Origin: an uncultured Desulfomonile sp.
Lineage (GTDB): Bacteria > Desulfobacterota > Desulfomonilia > Desulfomonilales > Desulfomonilaceae
Assembly (NCBI GenBank): GCA_903853735.1
Contig: CAINUH010000057.1
Coordinates: forward strand, 1 to 9,280
DNA: 9,280 bases
Reading direction: 5' to 3'
The notes beneath the pieces were generated by a model, which made no database searches, was not told the origin of the DNA, and worked only from the letters and a program-made list of their open reading frames with translations. Position numbers and translations under genes: made by a program. Positions within the stretch are counted from its first letter, which is position 1, and the number at the start of each line of letters is the position of its first letter. Positions 1 to 7,146 of this stretch are shown here, piece after piece.

Positions 1-4
1 CGAA

Positions 5-1597
5 ATGACAGGAACGTCAGGGGGGCAAATACCTGTGAGCAGGGAGTTGGGCGGCAACAGATTGGGCCTGAACGAGCGGCTTGCCATAATAAGCCTGCTC
101 AGTGAGGAAGCGGGGCGCGGAGCCTCCCACTCACCTTTGGTAGGCGATCTGTTCGACGATCTTTGGAATCTCGTCGATGCGACTGTTTCCGGGGCGAAGA
201 TCGACCGATTGCATCCGGAAGCGACCAGAAGCGGCTCCAAGTTCTTCGAAATAAGCTCCAGCAACGGTGAGAGCCTAGGCCGACTAAACCTCTTGTACCT
301 CAATAAGCCTATCCCCTGTTACTATCTTGTCTACGTGGAGGTAGCGACACCCTTCCGCAACAAAGGGCTCGGAAACCTGGTGCTGAAGGCCTTCAGGGAT
401 TTCCTGATTGAAAAATCCTCCGTGGGGATTCTAGACAACATAATACCGAGGAACGATCCAACGTTTGATGTCTACTCGAAGCTGGACTGGAAACCGGTTG
501 AAACAATAACCGAGATCCCTGTTTCTGATGCTTCGGACTGCCTCTACATGATTTACGTACCACCTGCATTGGTAGGCAGGGGCTTGAAAGATCCGGTCCT
601 GAAACTAATGCACCATCTGAGAAGGAAACGGACCGCTATTGAAATGAGAGAAAACGAGTTCATGGTCCTGCGAACTATAGAAGAGTTCAAGGATCTTTAC
701 TCGGCTCTTGGTACATACTTCTCGGACGGGCTGGGCAACAACGACACTGACCCTCTCATGCGATACATGTTTACCAGGTTCGTCACAAAGCTTTTGGGAT
801 TCAGGCGGAGAATCGGACGACTCCTCGGCTATACTGGAGGAGAGTCTCTTGATCAGATCGCCGTGGACGCATCGGTGCGAGAGTTGGCGGTCCAGTCATA
901 CGCGCCTCGATGGCTGGCAGATAAACCGTCATTCGTAGCTGGGGACCGTGAATTGTGGCTTCACCTTCCTGAAGTTCTCAAGAATCATCCTGCGCGTGTC
1001 ATTGAGTCTTTACCGAACTATGGAAGGCCAAGTCTCATGTGGTGGCTCAAAGAGGTAGGTCGTTCTTCTACCGATACTCTCAGTATCGGCGATCTTCTCG
1101 AACTAGGCTTTGATCCGACACGTCTGAAGGAAATCACGCTTGAGACGCAAGATTTTATTTTTGAGCGGGTCCAGTTGAAAATGCTGGGGCAAGTACAAAA
1201 GAAGATGGACATCCTGGAGCGAATCGGGCCCAGGATGGAGGAATTCAGGATCGACGTCACCAGGCTTCAGAGCAATCCTCCGCTGCTCATAATCCGAGAC
1301 CGCGGGAACGGCTATGTGTTGCGCCGCAAGGTGCCGGGAATCCATTGGGAGGAAGCAGTGGAGCAGCTCAGGACCGATCCGGCGCTGAAAAATTTCAACG
1401 CAGCTCTTGGTGCCGATAAGACCGTGGGATCAGTGATTGGAAAAGCCTCAGATTTGGTGACATCCCTTTTGGACACTGCAGAACAAACCGTTTTGGACCC
1501 TTCGAATTTTTTTGTGTCGTGGAACCTGGAATCAAACCACCCTATAATGAGTGTCGACGTCGGCGGAGCAAGCCCTGAGACTGTCTGGATCGCGTAG
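5..1597 (+). CDS. GNAT-like acetyltransferase-domain protein with unrecognised C-terminal region
   Basis: The 530-residue frame ends in TAG. Residues about 75-185 resemble a GNAT fold: a beta strand (YYLVYVEV, 106-113) runs into FRNKGLGNLVLKAF (117-130), which matches the acetyl-CoA pyrophosphate-binding loop (R/Q-x-x-G-x-G/A) and its helix. A later N-D-P-x-x-x-Y-x-K-L-x-W stretch (150-162) fits the end of the domain. In the family this loop binds acetyl-CoA for N-acyl transfer; the substrate here is unknown. Residues about 200-530 match nothing I recognise. They are mixed helical, with a helical, charged segment near 375-415, and show no membrane span or signal peptide, so the protein is probably cytoplasmic. 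The start is uncertain: only four bases precede the ATG, the frame is open to the window edge, and no ribosome site can be judged, so the gene may begin upstream. It converges on the next gene and ends 46 bp before a terminator for the other strand. Confidence 0.8.
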   Translation: MTGTSGGQIPVSRELGGNRLGLNERLAIISLLSEEAGRGASHSPLVGDLFDDLWNLVDATVSGAKIDRLHPEATRSGSKFFEISSSNGESLGRLNLLYLNKPIPCYYLVYVEVATPFRNKGLGNLVLKAFRDFLIEKSSVGILDNIIPRNDPTFDVYSKLDWKPVETITEIPVSDASDCLYMIYVPPALVGRGLKDPVLKLMHHLRRKRTAIEMRENEFMVLRTIEEFKDLYSALGTYFSDGLGNNDTDPLMRYMFTRFVTKLLGFRRRIGRLLGYTGGESLDQIAVDASVRELAVQSYAPRWLADKPSFVAGDRELWLHLPEVLKNHPARVIESLPNYGRPSLMWWLKEVGRSSTDTLSIGDLLELGFDPTRLKEITLETQDFIFERVQLKMLGQVQKKMDILERIGPRMEEFRIDVTRLQSNPPLLIIRDRGNGYVLRRKVPGIHWEEAVEQLRTDPALKNFNAALGADKTVGSVIGKASDLVTSLLDTAEQTVLDPSNFFVSWNLESNHPIMSVDVGGASPETVWIA

Positions 1598-1643
1598 CCT
1601 GAGTCGGATGGGCACGGCCGATTCCATATCAACCGATTCCCCC

Positions 1644-1701
1644 AAAAAAAAGCCCGACCGGTGAGTCGGACTTGGAGGGTATGTATGATACCCGGTCGGG
1701 C
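1644..1701 (-). terminator. Intrinsic terminator of the outer-membrane protein gene
   Basis: Read on the minus strand, an 8-bp stem (AGTCCGAC / GTCGGGCT, one G-U pair, 6-nt loop, plus-strand 1651-1672) runs directly into eight T residues (1651-1644). A second, longer pairing is also possible. The perfect 10-bp arms gcccgaccgg (1652-1661) and ccggtcgggc (1692-1701) enclose a small perfect hairpin, gggtat / ataccc (1677-1682 / 1688-1693). The two pairings share the 1652-1658 arm, so they exclude each other. On the plus strand no T tract follows, so this mainly ends minus-strand transcription 44 bp after the stop codon. Confidence 0.85.
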
Positions 1702-1744
1702 AATAAATCGGGGGAGGAGAGGGACGAGACCGGCTAGCGAAACC

Positions 1745-2761
1745 TCAGAAGAGGAACCCGATCTTCAGGAAGGCTCCATCCATGGATGTGCTCATGGTCT
1801 CCATGTCCTTCTCCTTTTTCATGTTCACGTACTGATACCCGCCTTTGACAAATCCGAAACGACCAGTCTTGATGGGGATCAGGTATGTAAGGCCCGCTTC
1901 AGCCTCGTAGCCCAGGGAGTCGTCCAGGAAGGCGAGGCCGGCCTTGCATTCCAGGGCAAGGGTATTCCCACGGTAGTTTCTCAAACACTTGTTGAACTCG
2001 AGACCAAGGACCGCCAGGTTCTTGTTGTCGCTCCACACTACGGGTATGGCTGACCCAGCGCCCGTCCCTGCTCCGCCCACCACCAATTTGTCCTCAATGT
2101 GTAACCAGTCCGCATAGAAGCTGGTAAGGCTGTTGTTGGTGTAGCTCAGGTTCACGAGTAGACCGGCTCGGTGCTGGTAGCGGTCCCATTTTGAACGTAC
2201 CTGGGAACCACCGGCAAAGCTCTGTCCGCCAAAGTTGAAGCTTGATGTTGCAGTTGACGTGGTTTTCAGAGTCATCGGCGAAAAGGAGTACCGAAATCCA
2301 AAGGAAGGTCTGAACTGGTACAGGGCCTCGACTGACCACAAGATGTTTGCGCCGTGTTTGAAGCCCAAATGGTCTTCAAAATCCACCAGAGTGGGCGTAA
2401 ACCCCGCGATATGGACTTCTTTTCGGGCCGTGCCCCGAATTCTCGCAAAAAACAGTTTAGGGCCGATAAAAAACTGGCCTTTCGCCGGGGCGGGCAGCAA
2501 GCAGTCCGGACCCCATGCTACAGGGTTGTACCGCGATAGCGCTTCGAATCCGGAAGTAAGACCTGTAAAAGGTTTCACTTTGGTAGCTGTAGGTGAAGGC
2601 GGCTTTACTTTCGCGATTCCCTTGAAGGCTGCTGAGTAGTCTATGCCGGCACCGATGGCTGTATCGTTTTGCCCAGAAGCCGACTCGGCTAATGCCACCG
2701 CTATCCACGCTGTGACAATAACAGTCAATAGAAACAAATATTTAATAGATGTTCTTAACAT
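1745..2761 (-). CDS. Predicted outer-membrane beta-barrel protein (hypothetical)
   Basis: I choose the ATG at 2761 (338 residues). GGGAGGG lies about five bases upstream, and a longer frame starting at 2794 would begin at the predicted transcription start. Residues 1-25 form a signal peptide: K/R near the start, hydrophobic core LFLLTVIVTAWIAVALA, AxA-type cleavage before E26. The mature protein shows alternating polar/hydrophobic strands with many aromatic and glycine residues (for example FIGPKLFFARI and FGFRYSFSPM), short turns, and ends ...LKIGFLF. A C-terminal Phe after an amphipathic strand is the usual outer-membrane assembly signal. Only two or three cysteines are present (CLL near residue 80 and KCL and ECK in the second half). 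It is probably a monomeric barrel in the outer membrane, but porin, receptor or structural role cannot be read from sequence. It is monocistronic, with its own promoter and terminator. Family assignment is inference from architecture. Confidence 0.82.
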   Translation of the reverse strand: MLRTSIKYLFLLTVIVTAWIAVALAESASGQNDTAIGAGIDYSAAFKGIAKVKPPSPTATKVKPFTGLTSGFEALSRYNPVAWGPDCLLPAPAKGQFFIGPKLFFARIRGTARKEVHIAGFTPTLVDFEDHLGFKHGANILWSVEALYQFRPSFGFRYSFSPMTLKTTSTATSSFNFGGQSFAGGSQVRSKWDRYQHRAGLLVNLSYTNNSLTSFYADWLHIEDKLVVGGAGTGAGSAIPVVWSDNKNLAVLGLEFNKCLRNYRGNTLALECKAGLAFLDDSLGYEAEAGLTYLIPIKTGRFGFVKGGYQYVNMKKEKDMETMSTSMDGAFLKIGFLF

Positions 2762-2799
2762 AACACCCTCCCTCAGGGTTCTAATGTCTTGCAATCGGG

Positions 2800-2827
2800 A
2801 GAATAGACTAAAACAAAATTAAGTCAA
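2800..2827 (-). promoter_or_regulatory. Sigma-70-type promoter of the outer-membrane protein gene
   Basis: On the minus strand TTGACT (2827-2822) is followed after 16 nt by TATTCT (2805-2800), placing transcription start near 2793 and giving a leader of about 32 nt that contains the GGGAGGG ribosome site. Immediately upstream the DNA is very A/T-rich (2828-2880), like an UP element, and carries a perfect tandem 8-bp repeat AGTATTAA x2 (2841-2856, plus-strand reading). The combination suggests strong expression. Start site and repeat function are inferred. Confidence 0.6.
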
Positions 2828-3023
2828 GAAAAAATCATTTAGTATTAAAGTATTAATTAAAAAAGCTAGAAAATAGTTTAAACAAATGCTCTTTCATGTG
2901 AATTTTAGCTTTGATCCAGACTGAAAACAATGCGCGCTCCGCATGTTTTCTCTATGGATATTGAATCTACATGCACTAACTCATTGCCATAACTGGATAT
3001 ATTGTCCCCCCTCCCTCACAATA

Positions 3024-3051
3024 TTGACACGTGTCCGACACTCGTTATGAG
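3024..3051 (+). promoter_or_regulatory. Possible plus-strand promoter overlapping a palindrome
   Basis: TTGACA (3024-3029, exact -35 consensus) is followed after 16 nt by TATGAG (3046-3051, four of six matches to the -10 consensus). The palindrome GACACGTGTC (3026-3035) overlaps the -35 box, a typical operator position. No plus-strand gene follows, so any transcript would be a small RNA or antisense to the glycosyltransferase gene. It could equally be chance in AT-rich DNA. Confidence 0.25.
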
Positions 3052-3152
3052 CCGGCACAATCACCAACTTGATATTTAACGTTTAAGATATTGATTTGTG
3101 AGGTTAAAAAACGTGATATACGGCAGGTCGGTCGTGCTCACCGGCGTCCTAA

Positions 3153-3935
3153 TTATTCTACTTCGCTGTAATAATTATCTATTGGCCTTCGGGGCGCATG
3201 CCCGAATATTCGAAAACTTGCCAGACCCCATATCTGGAGTCTGAAACGGAGAGACGTCCACAAGACCCCGAGACCGTAAGTTACAGATCTGCGGAAGTTG
3301 ATGGAAGAGGCTTCCGGGAAGTAGCGGGTGGGGCAGGATATCTCCCCCACATTGAAGTTGTAGAAGATGGCCTGTGCAAGGAATTCGTTATCAAACAAGA
3401 AATCATCGGAGTTTTGATGAATGGGCAATTGTTCCAGTACTTGCCTGGAAAATGCCCTGTACCCCGAATGAAACTCCGACAACTTTGAGCCGAGAAACAG
3501 GTTTTCCGCAAGAGTCAGAATCCTGTTAGAGATATACTTATAAATGGGCATCCCGCTTTTTCTTGCTCTTCCGCCAAGTATTCTTGAGCCCAACACAACG
3601 TCATATTCCCCGGAAGTTATCATGGCGGCCATTGCCGGCACCAGTTTAGGAGAATATTGATAATCCGGGTGGAGCATCACTATGACATCTGCGCCGGATT
3701 TGAGTGCCTCGGCGTAGCACGTTTTTTGATTCCTACCATAGCCGTAGTTCCTGTCGTGCAGAAAAGAGCGTATTCCCATTTCTCGGGCTAGGGTCAAGGT
3801 TTCATCCGAACTGAAATCATCAACTAAGAGGATGTCGTCAACTACTTGGCGATCCAGTTCACAGACCGTCACCCTGAGAGTTTGCGCCGCATTGTATGCC
3901 GGCAGCACTACTATTATCTTTTTGCCGTCAAGCAT
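3153..3935 (-). CDS. Family 2 glycosyltransferase (polyprenyl-phosphate sugar synthase-like)
   Basis: This 260-residue GT-A protein resembles the dolichyl/undecaprenyl-phosphate sugar transferase branch of GT2, which moves a sugar from a nucleotide donor to a lipid phosphate or similar acceptor at the cytoplasmic face of the inner membrane. Visible signatures are IIVVLPAYNA (7-16, first nucleotide-binding strand), ILLVDDFSSDET (35-46), NYGYGRNQKTCYAEAL (63-78), a metal-site region HPDYQYSP (89-96), LGSR (115-118) and FHSGYRAFSR (155-164, acceptor loop). The usual first Asp of D-x-D-x-Q is His89 here, with Asp91 and Gln93 kept. No membrane helices are evident; residues 216-244 may form an amphipathic tail. 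An in-frame TAA lies three codons before the ATG, so no longer start exists. The nearest ribosome-site match (AAGGTGA) is about 15 bases away, unusually far. It is last in the minus-strand block, 92 bp after xdhC. Donor and acceptor are unknown. Confidence 0.87.
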   Translation of the reverse strand: MLDGKKIIVVLPAYNAAQTLRVTVCELDRQVVDDILLVDDFSSDETLTLAREMGIRSFLHDRNYGYGRNQKTCYAEALKSGADVIVMLHPDYQYSPKLVPAMAAMITSGEYDVVLGSRILGGRARKSGMPIYKYISNRILTLAENLFLGSKLSEFHSGYRAFSRQVLEQLPIHQNSDDFLFDNEFLAQAIFYNFNVGEISCPTRYFPEASSINFRRSVTYGLGVLWTSLRFRLQIWGLASFRIFGHAPRRPIDNYYSEVE

Positions 3936-4027
3936 AGCAGTTTATACGTTCACCTTAAATTCAGGCGACAACGGTCCAGCCGGGTGCTCTATGAACGTAA
4001 TGCCCTTTTGGAAACGGGATGGCAGGT

Positions 4028-5107
4028 CTATTCCCCCGGCGTCTCGAGTTGCTTTTTGCGGTTACGCAAACCGATCATTTCAGAAACGATAGAGACTCCT
4101 ATTTCTTGGGGAGTTTCTCCACCTATGGGAAGGCCGATAGGGGCATGGACTCTTTCAAGGTCATGTCGAGTAAAGCCTTCGTTGAGAATGGCCTGATATA
4201 TTATACCAATCTTCCGTCTGGATCCTATCATGCCGATGTATCCCGCATTCGTGCGAAGGGCCTGGGAAAGCACTGTCCTGTCGTGGGCATGTCCCCGAGT
4301 CACGATCACCATGTAGGAGTCTTCGTCTATGTTGAATTGTGATACAACGTGCTCAAAAGATTCGATGACTCGAATCTCATCAGCGTCGGCGATCCGCTCT
4401 CGATTTGCAAATTCCTCACGATCATCGAGAACCACGACCCTGAAGTCCACGTACGCCGCCAGGTGCGCAACACATTCACCTACATGACCTGCTCCAAATA
4501 TGTAAACTGTGCCCTTCGGTCGCACCCATTCAAGCAATACCGGATGGTCCAATCCAGACGGCTCCAATAACTGGGCGGGTTTCAATAGCCTATCTTGCGG
4601 CATCGCGTTCAAGGCTATTTCGTCATTATTAAATCCGCCTATTCTTGCTCCATGTCTATCGGCGAGGAGATGATTCACCGGAATCGAACTAGCTCCTCCC
4701 AGTGGAATATCAATATTTGTGAAAAAATAACCTGATTCTCTAGCCCTAGCTAATCGCAGCACGTGTCCGAATATTTCGTTTTGGATTATGTCCGAGGCGC
4801 TCACAAACTCAACCAAAACCTCGGCCTCGCCTCCGCAGATCATCTCTTGAGAGTGAGAATCCTTTCCCTGAAAAGCAAAAAGAACACGGTAGGATGTGGC
4901 TTCTTGCAGTGCTGACAACGCGAATTTCTGCACATTCGCTTCAAAGAGCCCCCCGCCAATGGTGCCCACTATCCTGCCGTCACGACGGACCAGGAACCTG
5001 GTTCCTACGTGTCTGGGTGATGATCCCGTCACGGCGAGTATTGTCGCAAGCACAAAGTCTCTGCCACGTTCAAATTCTTCTACCGCTGCTCTCCAGATCA
5101 ATAGCAT
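4028..5107 (-). CDS. xdhC: XdhC/CoxI family molybdenum-cofactor maturation protein
   Basis: Members of this family bind molybdenum cofactor, promote its sulfuration and hand it to xanthine dehydrogenase-type enzymes (xanthine dehydrogenase, CO dehydrogenase, aldehyde oxidoreductases, 4-hydroxybenzoyl-CoA reductase). The 359 residues contain both expected domains. The N-terminal XdhC/CoxI domain has GSSPRHVGTRFLV (28-40), GTIGGGLFEANVQ (48-60) and the ICGGEAEVLVE block (90-100), whose Cys91 matches the cofactor-binding cysteine of the family. The C-terminal XdhC Rossmann domain has VYIFGAGHVG (201-210), VLDDREEFANRER (226-238), VTRGHAHDRTVL (269-280), GMIGSRRK (292-299) and PIGLPIGGETPQEIGVSI (323-340). 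The length is normal for a two-domain member and nothing looks broken. The ATG has AAAGGA six bases upstream. It follows moeA-PBP after 104 bp in the same direction, which supports a shared late-cofactor role. The symbol is by family; coxI would fit equally, and the target enzyme is not in the window. Confidence 0.92.
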   Translation of the reverse strand: MLLIWRAAVEEFERGRDFVLATILAVTGSSPRHVGTRFLVRRDGRIVGTIGGGLFEANVQKFALSALQEATSYRVLFAFQGKDSHSQEMICGGEAEVLVEFVSASDIIQNEIFGHVLRLARARESGYFFTNIDIPLGGASSIPVNHLLADRHGARIGGFNNDEIALNAMPQDRLLKPAQLLEPSGLDHPVLLEWVRPKGTVYIFGAGHVGECVAHLAAYVDFRVVVLDDREEFANRERIADADEIRVIESFEHVVSQFNIDEDSYMVIVTRGHAHDRTVLSQALRTNAGYIGMIGSRRKIGIIYQAILNEGFTRHDLERVHAPIGLPIGGETPQEIGVSIVSEMIGLRNRKKQLETPGE

Positions 5108-5211
5108 GCGTTTCCTTTATCAAAATATGTTTTATCGACGAATACCCACAAGCTTGACCAGCCCTGAGAGTTCCCGGCACGGCCTGGAATTTGAACTCGC
5201 CTCGGCTCCTC

Positions 5212-7146
5212 TCAGACCCGATCCAACGGTTCAGGGATCTCTTCACCAGTACGTTCTACCCCGTACCCCCCCAAAGCCAATACCCGATTCTTAAATGACC
5301 GGCTTCTCATGACCTCAAGCAGGGTCAGAATCTTGTCGTCGTTCAAAAACTCAAGCGGAATTACAAGATCATACTGTTCGGTTGCCACTGGAACAAAATC
5401 TAGTCCCAAGGCCCGTGCAGCAGCCAGGACTCCCATCCCGACATCGGCCACACCCGAAAGAACAGCGACAGCCACTGAAGTATGAGTGTATTCCTCCATG
5501 TCGTAGCCCTTCACATGCCGGGAATCCAAACCTGCCAATTGGAGGTGATAATCCATAAGTACTCTTGTCCCGGAGCCGGCTTGCCGGTTAATGAAGGTCA
5601 CATCGTCTCGGACCAGATCCTCAAATCCTCGAATTGACTTGGGGTTACTCTTCGGAACGATGAATCCCTGCTCTCTCATGACAGCGTGGATCACCTTGAC
5701 CGGAATCTCAGGAATGTAGCGTCGAATGTATGACCAATTGTAATCGCCCGTGGTCACGTCGAGCAGATGTGATGTGGCAAGATGGGCGCTGTGGTTTTTC
5801 AACGCCAGCAGTCCCCCGAGACTGCCCACGTGGCTGGATGAGACAAACAAGTTGCTTGGTATAAGTTCATCAGCGAGAAGATCCAAAGTCAGATCGTGGC
5901 TTCCGATAATTACAACCGTCCGGTCTATCTTATCCGGGTGTTGCAATAACTCCACACTGATTTCGGAGGCTTGTTCGATGCCCTCGCTCCGGGCGGGAAT
6001 CCTGATAATGCCGTCGGCCCTGGTTAGAGTGGTAATCGACCCGGCGCCACGGGGAAGGGGAGCCGCGACAACCCGTTGTCCCACTTTGCCTAATTTTACC
6101 CTGAAGAACTCCTCCCTGCCCAGCTTGGACGGGATCTTTCTGGCAGTAACGGCTGTGATGGCAGGTCTGCGATGACTTGAAAGGCCCTGCATGGCGGCCA
6201 GGACAGGTAATCCGAACACTTCAAACGACAAAATGGCGGAAACAGGATATCCAGGGTTTCCAATAACCGGTTTGTCCTCAACTACTCCCAGGATAGTCGG
6301 CTTACCAGGCATCATGGCAACACCGTGAACAAGGACTTCGCCAAGTTCTCCAATAGCCGCAGCAGTATAATCTTCACTGCCGGCAGACGACCCTGCATTG
6401 ACTACCACTAGATGGGAATCGGATCGGACTCCTGAAAGGACGGCGGTCTTTACCAGGTCGAATTGGTCGGGCACGATGGAGTGCCTGATCGCGGTGCCAC
6501 CGGCATTCTCTACCAGGCCGGCTAGTACCACAGTGTTAAATTCGAAGACCGACCCTGGTGGGGGCGCTGCTGCCACAAAATCTTCTGTGTCGATCAATTC
6601 TGATCCCGTTGGAATTAAAAGTACCCGGGGTTTTTGTACAACCTCAACTGAAAAGACACCTCCAGCCAAAAGGGCGCCCTGGTCGTAAGCCGTTATTGCA
6701 TGATGCGCCGACAGAATCATCTCAGATGCCACGAAGTCTTCCCCGACTCGTCGCACATTTTCCCAAGGTACCAGGGCCTTCTCTATTTCAAATTCCAGCT
6801 CGTTGAGAAAATTGACGTTTTCAATCATGATAACGGCGTCGGTGGCTTCTGGAATGGGAAGGCCAGTGTTAATCGGCCATGCGCTGATGCCGATTTTCAG
6901 ATGGATCACCCGGTCAGGACCTGCTCCGAAGGTGCTTCTCGCCTTTACTGCAAATCCATCCATCGCAGCCGTGTGGAAGTTCGGAGATGAAAGCCCGGCA
7001 AAGACCGGCAAAGCCGTCACCCGCCCCTTGGCGTCGGTGACAGGCACCGTTTCAGATCCTGGAAAGTTTTTCCTGGACAGACGGCTCAAGAAGATTGCGA
7101 GCGCGTCTTCCGGACTCTTCATGTCTAGGTATATGTTCCTTCTCAC
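5212..7146 (-). CDS. moeA: MoeA-type molybdopterin molybdenumtransferase fused to a C-terminal PBP-like domain
   Basis: With a GTG start at 7146 the protein has 644 residues, far longer than plain MoeA (about 400). GAGGA lies five bases before this GTG; the ATG at 7122 is possible, but its nearest site (AAGGA) is 14 bases off. Residues 1-403 are MoeA: AAMDGFAVK (60-68), NTGLPIPEATDAVIMIE (93-109), GED (135-137), PTGSEL (179-184), NAGSSAGSEDY (250-260), HGVAMMPGKP (274-283) and GNPGYPVSA (296-304). The acidic and proline residues expected at the MoeA active site are present, although the usual SGG is NAG and LPGNP is NPGYP. MoeA inserts molybdate, or tungstate in some organisms, into adenylylated molybdopterin. 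Residues about 408-630 form a periplasmic-binding-protein-like domain with NRQAGSGTR (520-528), but no signal peptide, so it should bind its ligand in the cytoplasm. Such fusions are known in archaea and anaerobic bacteria. It overlaps the upstream moeA by 95 bp. The ligand (oxyanion or cofactor intermediate) is inference. Confidence 0.9.
   Translation of the reverse strand: MRRNIYLDMKSPEDALAIFLSRLSRKNFPGSETVPVTDAKGRVTALPVFAGLSSPNFHTAAMDGFAVKARSTFGAGPDRVIHLKIGISAWPINTGLPIPEATDAVIMIENVNFLNELEFEIEKALVPWENVRRVGEDFVASEMILSAHHAITAYDQGALLAGGVFSVEVVQKPRVLLIPTGSELIDTEDFVAAAPPPGSVFEFNTVVLAGLVENAGGTAIRHSIVPDQFDLVKTAVLSGVRSDSHLVVVNAGSSAGSEDYTAAAIGELGEVLVHGVAMMPGKPTILGVVEDKPVIGNPGYPVSAILSFEVFGLPVLAAMQGLSSHRRPAITAVTARKIPSKLGREEFFRVKLGKVGQRVVAAPLPRGAGSITTLTRADGIIRIPARSEGIEQASEISVELLQHPDKIDRTVVIIGSHDLTLDLLADELIPSNLFVSSSHVGSLGGLLALKNHSAHLATSHLLDVTTGDYNWSYIRRYIPEIPVKVIHAVMREQGFIVPKSNPKSIRGFEDLVRDDVTFINRQAGSGTRVLMDYHLQLAGLDSRHVKGYDMEEYTHTSVAVAVLSGVADVGMGVLAAARALGLDFVPVATEQYDLVIPLEFLNDDKILTLLEVMRSRSFKNRVLALGGYGVERTGEEIPEPLDRV

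Larger units (their letters stand above)
2762..3152. other. AT-rich intergenic spacer with small repeats
   Basis: No credible gene is visible on either strand in this 391-bp spacer between the end of the glycosyltransferase gene and the start of the outer-membrane protein gene. It holds the promoter at 2800-2827 and the tandem AGTATTAA pair. It also has a perfect 7-bp inverted repeat ATATTGT / ACAATAT (2999-3005 / 3018-3024) around a C/T-only 12-nt spacer, and a 10-bp palindrome GACACGTGTC (3026-3035). ATATTGA occurs three times (2958, 3021, 3088), and GATATT is repeated at 3071 and 3087. I see no convincing GC-rich terminator for the upstream minus-strand operon here. Confidence 0.6.

Noticed and set aside
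1661..2053. A 130-codon plus-strand open frame.
   Set aside because: It starts inside the terminator hairpin and is antisense to the outer-membrane protein gene.
3150..3177. Perfect 8-bp inverted repeat TAATTATT / AATAATTA at the end of the glycosyltransferase gene.
   Set aside because: The stem is all A/T and no T tract follows on the minus strand, so it is not a convincing terminator; it is probably chance.
5164..5215. Inverted repeat CTGAGAG / CTCTCAG with an inner GAGTTC / GAACTC between moeA-PBP and xdhC, considered as an attenuator or terminator.
   Set aside because: The arms are far apart, cannot form one continuous stem and have no T tract; the evidence is too weak to annotate.
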